Of a DNA stretch of 46,172 bases, positions 30,114 through 38,097 are shown piece by piece. The notes beneath the pieces were generated by a model, which saw only the letters and a list, made by a program, of their open reading frames with translations, was not told where the DNA came from and did no database searches. Within the stretch, counting starts at the first letter, position 1, and every line of letters begins with the position of its first letter. Source of the stretch: an uncultured Oscillospiraceae bacterium (GTDB lineage Bacteria; Bacillota; Clostridia; Oscillospirales; Oscillospiraceae); the NCBI GenBank assembly GCA_900757415.1, contig CAAENU010000079.1:1-46172 (forward strand). The letters are read 5' to 3'. A program made the translations under genes and the position numbers.

Positions 30114-30473
30114 TCAGCATAGCTTCAGCGCCCGCACACCGCCTGTGGCCGCCGCTGTACGGCATACATAATCCCGGTAGGTTACAAACGCATTGTTCCA
30201 GCATGCGGCGGCGCTGTTATAGCGGGCCATCTCGCCGTTGCAGTAGTGGATCTGCGCCTCAACATAATGGCGGTATAGTTCGTCATAAGGCGTCTCCACC
30301 GACAAAGATGTCTCATCCGTCAGTGCGGGCAGCGCGCCGCTCGCGCGGCGGATCTCCCGCAGCACAAAGCCTTCCGCCTGTGCCAGCCACCGCAGCTTTT
30401 CCGCCCGGCTGTACTGGTTGGGTATCAGGGCATCCACCTGCTCTAAAACCTGTGCGGCAGTGATATTGCCCAT
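30114..30473 (-). CDS. Head-tail connector / adaptor protein
   Basis: A 119-residue mainly helical protein: ITAAQVLEQVDALIPNQYSRAEKLRWLAQAEGFVLREI at the N terminus, then VETPYDELYRHYVEAQIHYCNGEMARYNSAAACWNNAFVTYRDYV. The combination of a short N-terminal helical bundle and the PYDELYRHYVEAQI-x-x-x-N-x-E-x-x-R-Y-N segment is typical of Firmicute phage head-tail adaptors encoded just after the major capsid protein. The start at 30473 has AAGGAGG 8 bases upstream. It would plug or extend the portal. Confidence 0.7.
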   Translation of the reverse strand: MGNITAAQVLEQVDALIPNQYSRAEKLRWLAQAEGFVLREIRRASGALPALTDETSLSVETPYDELYRHYVEAQIHYCNGEMARYNSAAACWNNAFVTYRDYVCRTAAATGGVRALKLC

Positions 30474-30486
30474 TGCCTTCACCTCC

Positions 30487-30708
30487 TTAACCGGCCATTT
30501 TATCCACATAGCGGCGTGCGGTATCTGCCATCATCCGGGCGTTTTCCAGCACCTCCGCCACATAATCCGGCACCTGTACCTGCACGCCTTTCATGATTTT
30601 CCAGCTGCGGCCGTTAACGGAAACGATCACGAAGTTTTCCTCCTGCTTGCGGCCTCTGGGAATGGTCACGCTGACCATCTTTTCGGCCATGTCCTGATTT
30701 TTTGCCAT
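30487..30708 (-). CDS. Small phage head protein (73 aa)
   Basis: A 73-residue basic protein (MAKNQDMAEKMVSVTIPRGRKQEENFVIVSVNGRSWKIMKGVQVQVPDYVAEVLENA...). The VNGRSWKIMKGVQVQVPDYVAEVLEN segment is common in small proteins encoded between the major capsid and adaptor genes of Clostridial short-tailed phages. They are candidates for minor capsid or decoration proteins. AGGAGG lies 10 bases upstream. The function is inferred from location. Confidence 0.65.
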   Translation of the reverse strand: MAKNQDMAEKMVSVTIPRGRKQEENFVIVSVNGRSWKIMKGVQVQVPDYVAEVLENARMMADTARRYVDKMAG

Positions 30709-30797
30709 ATTTCCTTCCTCCTGTTGTAATACTGCAAGAGCCGAAAGACCCTGCTGAATTCATGCTCGCAGATGCGAAAGCGATAAACTCTGCCGCC

Positions 30798-32030
30798 TCA
30801 GTTTGCCTTATCCTCGCCGGAGTAGCTGGAGCCGCATTCCACGCGGACGATGTACTCGTCGTACAGAATGGCGGCGGCGTGGATGCCCTTCCAACCCACA
30901 CTGGAGCGCTGATCCAGAGGATCGGCGGTGCCGGAGGAACCTCTGGGTTTGACAATGACCTCGGTGCCTTCGCTCAGATCCACCACGCCGTAAGCGCCTT
31001 TGCCGATAAACAGGCAGCCGTAAGCGGCCAGACCATCCTTGCCGCCCTCGCCGGGGTAGATCACATCATTGTCGGCCACGGTGACGGCGCTTTCCAGCGT
31101 CAGCTGGCTTGCGGTATTGTCCAGAACCTTTACGCGCTTGCCGCCGCACAGGATATAGCGGCCTGCCAGCGCGCCGGCGGCCACCGTGCCGCCGTCAAAG
31201 CTGACGGTTGCGGAATTGCTGGCGGCAGCGCTGGCTGCCAGAGTGCGGCTGTCGCTTGCCAGGTCATTGCCGCGGAAAATTTTGGCCTCCGTGGTTTCCA
31301 CAAAGCGCACGCCGTGCAGCTCGCCGATCTCGCCGGAAAACAGCTCCGTAGCGGCGGCATACTGGTGGGCGGCGATCCAGTCGGGGTCGTTGCGCAGGTC
31401 AAAGGCCACGCTGGGGTGAAGAATGCACACATACTTCCCGTCAAAAGTAGGGGCGTTCATCTTCTTCAGCTGGGTAGCCGCGCGGGCCACCAGCTCGGCG
31501 GTCAGGGTGCAGCTCTTGTCCAGCTGGCAGCGGTGCAGCACCTCGGATTTCTTGCCGTCAGTATCCTTACCGGGGGCGTAGATCACATGGTTGCCCTGCT
31601 GGATCTCGTTGCGGGTCACGGTATCCAGCGTCAGACCCATGTTGGCGCCGTGGCGGTCGGTGATCTCCAGTACCACATCGTCAATAGCGGTCAGGTCCAG
31701 CATATCAGACACGGTGGTGTAGTCGCCGTACTGGCTCAGCTCCTTGGTGATGTAGCTGACAGTGATGCCGCTGCCGTCGGGAGTTACGCCTTCAGTCAGA
31801 GGCGTCAGCGCCTTGTCAAAGGAACCGAATTTGCGCCACTCAACGGTCTTGCCGCCGCCCACAGGCAGAGGCTTGGTGGCGGCAAACTGGTTGTGCACCA
31901 GCGCGGGTTTGGCATTTTCCAGAAGCTCCATACCATAGTAGGTTTTCATTTCGGCGCTGAGACTCTGCGCTCCGGTGGTCTGCACATTGCTGTCGGCAAA
32001 GCGCTGCAAATCGAAGGAATATTCGTTCAT
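30798..32030 (-). CDS. Major capsid protein, N4-gp56 family, with Prp-like cleavage motif
   Basis: A 410-residue major capsid protein resembling the N4-gp56 family (HK97-like fold): TYYGMELLENAKPALVHNQFA, KTVEWRKFGSFDKALTPLTEG, QYGDYTTVSDMLDLTAIDDVVLEI, and a C-terminal ILYDEYIVRVECGSSY. The N terminus is MNEYSFDLQRFADSN; LQRFA resembles the Prp site LQFFA of bL27 and the LQHFA site processed in phage 80-alpha. Cleavage after Ala12 is therefore predicted. The second ATG (32030) is chosen because GGAG is 9 bases from it and only 3 from the ATG before. It lies downstream of portal, Prp-like protease and scaffold. Confidence 0.88.
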   Translation of the reverse strand: MNEYSFDLQRFADSNVQTTGAQSLSAEMKTYYGMELLENAKPALVHNQFAATKPLPVGGGKTVEWRKFGSFDKALTPLTEGVTPDGSGITVSYITKELSQYGDYTTVSDMLDLTAIDDVVLEITDRHGANMGLTLDTVTRNEIQQGNHVIYAPGKDTDGKKSEVLHRCQLDKSCTLTAELVARAATQLKKMNAPTFDGKYVCILHPSVAFDLRNDPDWIAAHQYAAATELFSGEIGELHGVRFVETTEAKIFRGNDLASDSRTLAASAAASNSATVSFDGGTVAAGALAGRYILCGGKRVKVLDNTASQLTLESAVTVADNDVIYPGEGGKDGLAAYGCLFIGKGAYGVVDLSEGTEVIVKPRGSSGTADPLDQRSSVGWKGIHAAAILYDEYIVRVECGSSYSGEDKAN

Positions 32031-32156
32031 GTCCATACTCTCCTTTATCAATTCATTGTGTTTGTTCCCCGGCGTCGGGAACGGTCTGCGCCCGAAAAAC
32101 ACTGCGGTAGCCCGCGAACCCGCCCGAATGTTCGGACATCTATGTCAAAAATCCGA

Positions 32157-32726
32157 TCAAAACCGGATTTTTTCGCCCTTCCGCACCCGCTTGCGGATCT
32201 CTGCCAGCTCATCAGGCGTCAGCGATCTGGGATCGCTGCGTGTTACGGCGGCGCTGCTGCCGCCGTTTTCCGCAATGCGCCGCCCGCCGCTGGCAACGGC
32301 GCGGCTGGCCTGTTCTCTGCCGCGCCGGGCGGCAAAGCGCATGGCCTGCGCCAGCAGCTCCCGGTGATGGATTGCCTCATAGGCGGTGCGTCCGTCGATA
32401 CCTGCCGCGATCAGGCGGCCAAAGGTTGGGTCCCGCATTTCCTGCTGCCAATCAAAGTCGCCATACAGGCGCCGAATGTTTTCAGCCTCCTGTGTCAGCC
32501 GTTCCACGCATTCGGCTTCATAGCGGCGCTGCTCATTGGCATGGCGGTGCAGCAGCTCATTTTCCCGGCGCAGCGTCCGCAGGCGTCCCTCCAGAATCTT
32601 CTGTACCCGCGCCTGAAAAAGCTCCTTGCATCGACCTTGGATCAGCTCTTCAAATTCCGCAGCGGCGGCATTGTCCGTTCCGTTGTTTTCAGGTGTATCG
32701 TTTGTCTGTTCATGTTCGTCGTGCAT
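32157..32726 (-). CDS. Capsid scaffold protein
   Basis: A 189-residue, highly charged, mostly helical protein: acidic N terminus (MHDEHEQTNDTPENN), then coiled-coil helices (FEELIQGRCKELFQARVQKILEGRLRTLRRENELLHRHANEQRRYEAE), and a basic C-terminal tail (LAEIRKRVRKGEKIRF). This composition and its place between portal/protease and major capsid genes are those of phage scaffolds, whose basic tail binds capsid protein. AGGAGGTAA fixes the start at 32726. A terminator-like hairpin AAATCCG/CGGATTT overlaps its end (about 32148-32175) and may set the expression ratio. Confidence 0.8.
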   Translation of the reverse strand: MHDEHEQTNDTPENNGTDNAAAAEFEELIQGRCKELFQARVQKILEGRLRTLRRENELLHRHANEQRRYEAECVERLTQEAENIRRLYGDFDWQQEMRDPTFGRLIAAGIDGRTAYEAIHHRELLAQAMRFAARRGREQASRAVASGGRRIAENGGSSAAVTRSDPRSLTPDELAEIRKRVRKGEKIRF

Positions 32727-32730
32727 GCGC

Positions 32731-33021
32731 TTACCTCCTTGTTCGCAGGTCGCGGATCTGAACATGATCCGCATAATGCCGTGCCAGCAGGGAGAGTCCC
32801 TGCCGTGCCGTTTCCAGTGCGCCGCTGTCCCCGCCAGCGGTGATCATATGCAGTCCCTTGCCCCGGATGTCAAGAATCGGCGTCTGCTCCTCGCGCAGTA
32901 CCGCTGCTGCGGCTTCCATCAGGATGCTGGCTGCGGCGCATACGATGTCCTGCCCGGCGGCCCCATAGCCGCTGTGCCCGCTGACAGTGATGGCGTGCTC
33001 ATGAAAGGTAGCTGTGATCAT
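32731..33021 (-). CDS. Phage-encoded Prp-type cysteine protease (capsid maturation)
   Basis: A 96-residue paralogue of Prp. GHSGYGAAGQDIVCAAAS carries His16 and Cys28 with the 12-residue spacing of the catalytic dyad. It differs from the chromosomal copy (23943-24272) outside the active site. The ATG overlaps the portal stop as ATGA. It sits exactly where capsid maturation proteases lie: portal, protease, scaffold, capsid. The capsid protein two genes on begins with an LQRFA motif of the kind Prp cuts. A dedicated Prp copy for capsid processing is therefore likely; activity is inferred. It could also act on bL27 or compete with host Prp. Confidence 0.88.
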   Translation of the reverse strand: MITATFHEHAITVSGHSGYGAAGQDIVCAAASILMEAAAAVLREEQTPILDIRGKGLHMITAGGDSGALETARQGLSLLARHYADHVQIRDLRTRR

Positions 33022-35003
33022 CGGGGCCGCACCGCCTCCCGGGATTGCTTGCGGCTGCGTTCCATAGCGCCGCTTTGCAGGGCAGATGCCTTCCCGGCGG
33101 GGAGAGTGCTGCCCGCCATACCGCTGTCCTGTTCGGCGGCCAATGCCTGCGCCAGATGGGTGCCCTTAGCCTCGTCCACAATGGCGGCCAGCTGTGAGAT
33201 CTGCTGCCGCAGCGCGCTGATCTCTGCCGCCTGCGTTTTGCCCCGCAGCAGCACCTGTGCCAGCTGGTCCTTATTTTTAAACTCCATCAGCTCCAGACAG
33301 CGCAGCGCCTGATCCGCCGCTCCATCCCGGAAAAAACCCATCTGAAACAGCTGCAGTGCCAGTTGATTGTGCTCTGCCGTGCGGTAAGGACTTTCCTGTT
33401 CCGCACCGATTTCCAGATCAAACTCCGGCACCCGGTAGGAAATATCCGCGCCGTCGTCCATGGGCCGCGGCTGCAAACCGGAGCCGTCATAGCTGATGAA
33501 TTCCTCGGCGCCCATGGCGCCCAACAGGCGGAATTGACGGGGCAGCTGATAAAACTGGCGGATCAGCTCGATGCACAGCGTTACCACATCGGCAAAGGCT
33601 TCGTAACCGTCGTCGATCATGTTGCGGCTTAGCTTCCCGCTGCTCTCCTGCAGAGCGGCGATGGCGGTGCCCGCCGTTACGCCGGACAGCGTGCCGCCGT
33701 TGGCCACATCCCGGTTGCCGGCGGTCTCCTTCATCTCTGCGATTTTGTTGTTGAGGATGGCCACATACACGCTGTCAAGACTGCCGGCGTGGATGGGCGC
33801 AATGGAATCGGCCCCCAGATTGCCGTTGGTGTGTACAAAAGGCCGTGTCCAGTCGGCGTATTCGCTTTCGTTTACGGCTCCGTCGGAGCGGATGAAAAAC
33901 CGGGGTGTGGCATTGGCCAGCGTGTTTTTCAGGATGGCCTGATTCATCAGGTCGATCTGCTTCTGGGGACTCTTGCACAGATCCACATAGCCATACCCGC
34001 AGGGGGTGCCTTCCTCGGGAAACAGAACGTCAAATACGAAAGGATACTTTCCGTGGTCGTACCAGCCGCGCTGTGCCATGCTGGGGCCGCAGGGAAGACG
34101 TTCCATCAAGGGCGTGCCGTCTGTGTTCACGCCGACCGGCTGCAGCTGCGTCGGCTGCGCGGTATCATTTTCCGTGGCATACAGCACGGTTTCTCCCACA
34201 TACTTGCAGTATTGCAGGATGTGCCGCCCCGCTGCCTCGGTGTGGTAATACCAGTCCACGACGAGCGATTTGCCGGAGGTATCCACCGTGTCGTCATAGA
34301 GATAGCGGCTCAGCGTAAAACCGCCTTTTCCCAGCTTTCCTTCCAATTGTGGATACTGCGCCAGCAGCCGCTCGTTGTCCACAAGCTCTGTGGAAAAGAA
34401 GTGGGCGCTTTGCTGAATGTCGGTGATGCCCGGTTCCCAGAACAGGTTGAGAAGGTCCATGCGCTTCACGCTGATGTCACCAAGTCCGTTCAGCTTGCCA
34501 CCATCCCAGAAAACACCGTATACGGCGCAGCCTGATTTCAGCTTGTACCACCATGCGGAGGAATAGGTGCGCTTGAACTGGTTCTTTTTCAGTATTACCG
34601 GCAGAATCCGGCTCAGCCTCCGGGCCTCCTGCCTGTCGTCCGGCTCCCGGGGCAGCACGGTGGGAGACGGATAGCAGTCCATTGCGTCAGCGTGCTTTGA
34701 AAGAATGCAGTTGACCAGCCAGCCGCTGGCAGGCTGCGGGTCGGCGCCGTTGCCGCCCTGTCCCTCCTTCTCCATCTGCTCCCAGTGACGCAGCTTCCAG
34801 AATTGCTCGTTGTCGATAATGCGCTGTTCCAGATGGGCCTTACCCTGCTTGTATTTTTTCAGGATCTCATTGGCCCTACGCAGTTCCTCCGGGCCGATTT
34901 TCGGCTTCGAAAGCAGCTGCGCGGCGTTCACGCTGTCCGCTGCCTTTGCTGCCGCCGCGGCATGGCGCGCAATAAGGGACCGGTCCATGTTGTTTTGCTC
35001 CAT
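33018..35003 (-). CDS. Phage portal protein
   Basis: A 661-residue portal of short-tailed-phage type. An N-terminal helical region (EELRRANEILKKYKQGKAHLEQRIIDNEQFWKLRHWEQ) is followed by GWLVNCILSKHADAMDCYPSPTVLPREPDD, the WWYKLKSGCAVYGVFWDGG core and WYYHTEAAGRHILQYCKYVGE. LCKSPQKQIDLMNQAILKNTLANATPRFFIRSDGAV comes next, then a long helical C terminus. The portal forms a 12-subunit ring at the capsid vertex through which DNA passes. AAGGAGG 6 bases upstream sets the start at 35003. It is the first gene of the capsid operon. No large or small terminase gene precedes it: a methyltransferase gene divergently follows. Confidence 0.85.
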   Translation of the reverse strand: MEQNNMDRSLIARHAAAAAKAADSVNAAQLLSKPKIGPEELRRANEILKKYKQGKAHLEQRIIDNEQFWKLRHWEQMEKEGQGGNGADPQPASGWLVNCILSKHADAMDCYPSPTVLPREPDDRQEARRLSRILPVILKKNQFKRTYSSAWWYKLKSGCAVYGVFWDGGKLNGLGDISVKRMDLLNLFWEPGITDIQQSAHFFSTELVDNERLLAQYPQLEGKLGKGGFTLSRYLYDDTVDTSGKSLVVDWYYHTEAAGRHILQYCKYVGETVLYATENDTAQPTQLQPVGVNTDGTPLMERLPCGPSMAQRGWYDHGKYPFVFDVLFPEEGTPCGYGYVDLCKSPQKQIDLMNQAILKNTLANATPRFFIRSDGAVNESEYADWTRPFVHTNGNLGADSIAPIHAGSLDSVYVAILNNKIAEMKETAGNRDVANGGTLSGVTAGTAIAALQESSGKLSRNMIDDGYEAFADVVTLCIELIRQFYQLPRQFRLLGAMGAEEFISYDGSGLQPRPMDDGADISYRVPEFDLEIGAEQESPYRTAEHNQLALQLFQMGFFRDGAADQALRCLELMEFKNKDQLAQVLLRGKTQAAEISALRQQISQLAAIVDEAKGTHLAQALAAEQDSGMAGSTLPAGKASALQSGAMERSRKQSREAVRPR

Positions 35004-35163
35004 GAGTACCTCCTTATGTTCATAAGCTGGTGCGGCAGGACGCCCCACATAACAGGCGTGTCCATTCTGCTGTGGTTGCATCATTCAGAGCAACAGATGG
35101 TAAACTTTTTGTAACTTTCCGCAAAGCAGGGGGAAATGGCGTATTCTGGACGGCTTCGCAGCC
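35004..35163. other. Short region upstream of the capsid operon
   Basis: On the minus strand I see no good TTGACA/TATAAT promoter for the capsid operon. There is a GTTGC/GCAAC hairpin at 35072-35091. The operon may rely on another sigma factor, an activator or a weak promoter. Confidence 0.35.
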
Positions 35164-35192
35164 TTGACGGGTGAGCGGTGCTGATGTATAAT
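35164..35192 (+). promoter_or_regulatory. Promoter of the methyltransferase gene
   Basis: TTGACG (35164-35169), exactly 17 bases and a perfect TATAAT (35187-35192). Confidence 0.85.
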
Positions 35193-35228
35193 AAACTGAT
35201 TTATTATCTGTATGGAGGACTTGGGCCT

Positions 35229-36092
35229 ATGTGGATCGCGGACGGCTGGCAGGATTACGAATTACTCTCCTGCGGCGGTGGAGAAAAATTGGAGCGTTGG
35301 GGCCGGCAGATACTGGTGCGGCCTGACCCGCAGGCTATCTGGGAGGCGGACAAGCGCTCGAAGCTGTGGCGGCAGGCCAATGCCCGCTACAGCCGCAGTT
35401 CTACCGGCGGCGGCCACTGGGAGAAGAATGATCTGCCCCAGAGCTGGCCCATCCGCTATAAGGAGCTGACCTTTCAGGTCAAACCCATGAATTTCAAGCA
35501 CACGGGTCTTTTCCCGGAACAGGCGGCCAACTGGGATTTTGCCATGGATACTATTCGCCGTGCCGGCCGGCCCATCCGGGTGCTGAACCTGTTTGCCTAT
35601 ACCGGCGGCGCCACTGTGGCCTGTGCCAAAGCGGGGGCCAGCGTCTGCCATGTGGATGCGGCCAAGGGCATGGTGGCCTGGGCCAAGGAAAATGCCAGGC
35701 TTTCCGGACTTGCCGATGCGCCGATCCGCTGGATCGTGGACGACTGCGCCAAGTTTGTCGAGCGTGAGATCCGCCGTGGAAAGACCTATGACGCCATCAT
35801 TATGGATCCCCCCAGTTATGGCCGCGGCCCCTCAGGCGAGGTCTGGAAGCTGGAGGACAACCTGTATCCTTTTGTAAAGCTGTGTATGCAGGTGCTGTCC
35901 GATAAACCTCTGTTCGTGATCATTAACAGCTATACCACCGGACTTGCCCCCTCTGTGTTGGGGTACATTCTGCATCTGCTGGTCTGCCAGCGCTTCGGCG
36001 GCAGGGTCATGTGGGACGAGCTGGGCCTGCCATGTACCGAATCCGGCATGGCGCTGCCCTGCGGCGCCACAGGCCGTTGGCTCAGTGAATAA
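35229..36092 (+). CDS. Class I SAM-dependent methyltransferase (RlmI/RlmK-like)
   Basis: A 287-residue methyltransferase. The SAM-binding domain is clear: VLNLFAYTGGATVACAKAGASVCHVDAAKGMVAWAKENA, then WIVDDCAKFVEREIRRGKTYDAIIMDPPSYGRGPSGEVWKLE. The DPPSYGRG motif and NLFAYTGG are typical of RlmI/RlmL-type rRNA cytosine/guanine methyltransferases. It has no PUA domain and no visible catalytic Cys pair of the NSUN type. The start at 35229 has GGAGG 10 bases upstream. Predicted substrate is 23S rRNA. It opens the plus-strand housekeeping cluster. Confidence 0.85.
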   Translation: MWIADGWQDYELLSCGGGEKLERWGRQILVRPDPQAIWEADKRSKLWRQANARYSRSSTGGGHWEKNDLPQSWPIRYKELTFQVKPMNFKHTGLFPEQAANWDFAMDTIRRAGRPIRVLNLFAYTGGATVACAKAGASVCHVDAAKGMVAWAKENARLSGLADAPIRWIVDDCAKFVEREIRRGKTYDAIIMDPPSYGRGPSGEVWKLEDNLYPFVKLCMQVLSDKPLFVIINSYTTGLAPSVLGYILHLLVCQRFGGRVMWDELGLPCTESGMALPCGATGRWLSE

Positions 36093-36125
36093 CGGGAATC
36101 ATTCATAAAGGGAATAAAAGGTATT

Positions 36126-36974
36126 ATGTCAACTATGCTGCAAACGGAACATCTCTCTTTCACCTACCCGGCGGAGGAGGGGCAGGGCGCCCCTACGGCG
36201 GCGCTGGAGGAGGTATCGCTGTCTATTGAAAAAGGCAGCTTTGTGGTGGTGCTGGGCCATAACGGCAGCGGCAAATCCACACTGGCCAAGCACATGAACG
36301 CGGTGCTGCTGCCCGGCGGCGGCGCGGTATATGTGGAGGGTATGGATACCAGAAATGAAGCGCTTCTGCTGGAGATCCGCCGCCGTGTCGGAATGGTGTT
36401 TCAGAATCCGGATAACCAGATCGTGGCCAACGTGGTGGAAGAGGATGTGGCTTTTGCCCCGGAGAATCTGGGTGTACCCACGGAGAAGATCCGCCGCCGC
36501 GTGGATGATGCGCTGGCTGCGGTAGGTATGTCGGAGTTTGGCCGCCATGCCCCTCATCTTCTCTCCGGCGGGCAGAAGCAGCGCGTGGCCATTGCCGGCG
36601 TCATTGCCATGGAACCTGCGTGTATTGTGCTGGATGAGGCCACTGCCATGCTGGATCCCTCCGGGCGGCGTGAGGTGCTTTCCGCAGTTCGCACATTGAA
36701 CCGGGAGCGCGGCATCACCGTGGTGCTTATTACCCATCATATGGACGAGGCTCTGGATGCCGATCGTCTGATTGTGATGAACGATGGCCATGTGGAGATG
36801 GACGGCACACCGAAAGAGGTGTTTGTTCAGGTGGAAAAACTGCGCGCTATGGGGTTGGCGGCGCCGGATACGGTGGAGCTGCTGTATGGCCTGCGCCGCG
36901 GCGGCATGGCCGTGCCGCTGGATGCCCTGACTGTGGATGACTGCGCCGCCGCCATCTGCAAAGCGCTGCGATAG
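36126..36974 (+). CDS. ecfA1: Energy-coupling factor transporter ATPase EcfA1
   Basis: A 282-residue ATPase with Walker A LGHNGSGKST, Q-loop VFQNPDNQIVANVVEEDVAFAPENLG (the EcfA-type PDNQ motif), signature LLSGGQKQRVAIAGV, Walker B CIVLDEATAMLD and switch THHMDEAL. It powers uptake of vitamins and metals through interchangeable S-components encoded elsewhere. It forms EcfA1-EcfA2-EcfT with the genes that follow, in the usual Firmicute order ending at truA. AAAAGG is only about 5 bases upstream of ATG 36126; ATG at 36135 is an alternative. Confidence 0.95.
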   Translation: MSTMLQTEHLSFTYPAEEGQGAPTAALEEVSLSIEKGSFVVVLGHNGSGKSTLAKHMNAVLLPGGGAVYVEGMDTRNEALLLEIRRRVGMVFQNPDNQIVANVVEEDVAFAPENLGVPTEKIRRRVDDALAAVGMSEFGRHAPHLLSGGQKQRVAIAGVIAMEPACIVLDEATAMLDPSGRREVLSAVRTLNRERGITVVLITHHMDEALDADRLIVMNDGHVEMDGTPKEVFVQVEKLRAMGLAAPDTVELLYGLRRGGMAVPLDALTVDDCAAAICKALR

Positions 36975-37230
36975 GGAATTGCCCCTGTAAAAAGCCTCGC
37001 GGAGTTCGCGCCCGCAGGCGCATAAGTGAGCCTGTTTTCTGGCGGCATGTCCCTCATGCTTCCGCTGGTCATGCCTCAGAAGAAAACTTCTCAGCCGCCG
37101 GTGTGCTCGGGAGATGCGCATACTCCAAGGGCGCTTGTTCTGCTTTGCTCCGCGGTGCAGCCGGCCGCGGCCCTTTCGCTGAAGATCATTAGCTTTATCA
37201 GCAAAATTGATGAAACGAGGAAACCATACA
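36975..37230. other. Intergenic gap in the ecf operon
   Basis: A 256-base gap splits an otherwise tight operon. It contains AAAAAGCCTCGCGGAGTTCG (36989-37008), similar to 30061-30080, an AGAAG-AAAA-CTTCT hairpin near 37078-37091, and a CCGGCCGCGG stretch. No gene is supported. It may be a degraded repeat element. Confidence 0.45.
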
Positions 37231-38097
37231 TTGGAACCCATTATTCGTGTTGATCATCTGACCCATACTTACAGCGCCGGGACGCCTTTCCAGCGCAGTG
37301 CCGTCAAGGACATGTCGCTGGACATTTACCGCGGCGAGTTTTTGGGTATTATCGGACATACAGGCAGCGGAAAATCCACGCTGATCCAGCATCTCAACGG
37401 ACTTTTAAAGCCTACCGGCGGCCGTATTTTCCTCAATGAGCAGGATATCTGGGCGGATCCGAAAAAGATTCGGCAGGTGCGTTTTCAGGTGGGATTAGTA
37501 TTTCAGTACCCCGAGTACCAGCTTTTTGAGGAAACGGTGTATAAAGACGTATCTTTTGGCCCCAGGAATATGGGCCTTTCCGAGGAGGAGATCGACCGCC
37601 GCGTGCGTGCATCGGTTCATGCTGTGGGCCTGAATGACGATGTGCTGGAAAAATCACCCTTTGCCCTGTCCGGCGGGCAGAAGCGCCGCGTGGCCATCGC
37701 CGGCGTGATGGCCATGGAGCCGAAGGTGCTGATTCTGGACGAACCAACAGCCGGGCTTGACCCGCGCGGCTGCGAGGATATTCTGGCGCTGCTGCGCTCT
37801 TACCACGCGCAGCGCGGCAGCACGGTGGTGCTGGTCAGCCACAGTATGGAGGAGATCGCCTGCAATGCCCAGCGCATTATCGTGCTCAGCGGCGGCGATG
37901 TCTATCTGCAGGGGACTCCCGGCGAGGTGTTTGCCCATGCCCGCCAGCTGGAGACGGTGGGACTTGATGTGCCGCAGGTGACGAAGATCGCCCACGCCCT
38001 GCATGAAAAGGGCGTGCCTGTCGACCCGGCTGTTTATACGGTAGAGGCGCTGCAAAAGCAGCTCCTCGCCCTGAAAGGGGGGAGCGCCGTATGCTGA
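37231..38097 (+). CDS. ecfA2: Energy-coupling factor transporter ATPase EcfA2
   Basis: A 288-residue ATPase with Walker A GHTGSGKSTLIQHLNG, Q-loop LVFQYPEYQLFEETVYKDVSFGPRN (typical of EcfA2), signature FALSGGQKRRVAIAGV, Walker B LILDEPTAGLDPRG and VSHSMEEI. A TTG start at 37231 is preferred, with GAGG 10 bases upstream and LEPIIRVDHLTHTY as the conserved beginning; TTG/ATG at 37207-37210 has no ribosome binding site. It overlaps ecfT by 7 bases. It pairs with EcfA1 as the heterodimeric motor. Confidence 0.95.
   Translation: MEPIIRVDHLTHTYSAGTPFQRSAVKDMSLDIYRGEFLGIIGHTGSGKSTLIQHLNGLLKPTGGRIFLNEQDIWADPKKIRQVRFQVGLVFQYPEYQLFEETVYKDVSFGPRNMGLSEEEIDRRVRASVHAVGLNDDVLEKSPFALSGGQKRRVAIAGVMAMEPKVLILDEPTAGLDPRGCEDILALLRSYHAQRGSTVVLVSHSMEEIACNAQRIIVLSGGDVYLQGTPGEVFAHARQLETVGLDVPQVTKIAHALHEKGVPVDPAVYTVEALQKQLLALKGGSAVC

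Noticed and set aside
30702..32843. 713-codon plus-strand open frame across the capsid and scaffold genes
   Set aside because: It is antisense to recognised phage proteins, has no RBS and no protein-like motifs.
24769..35003. Complete functional prophage
   Set aside because: No terminase, integrase, replication, repressor or lysis genes are present in the cluster.
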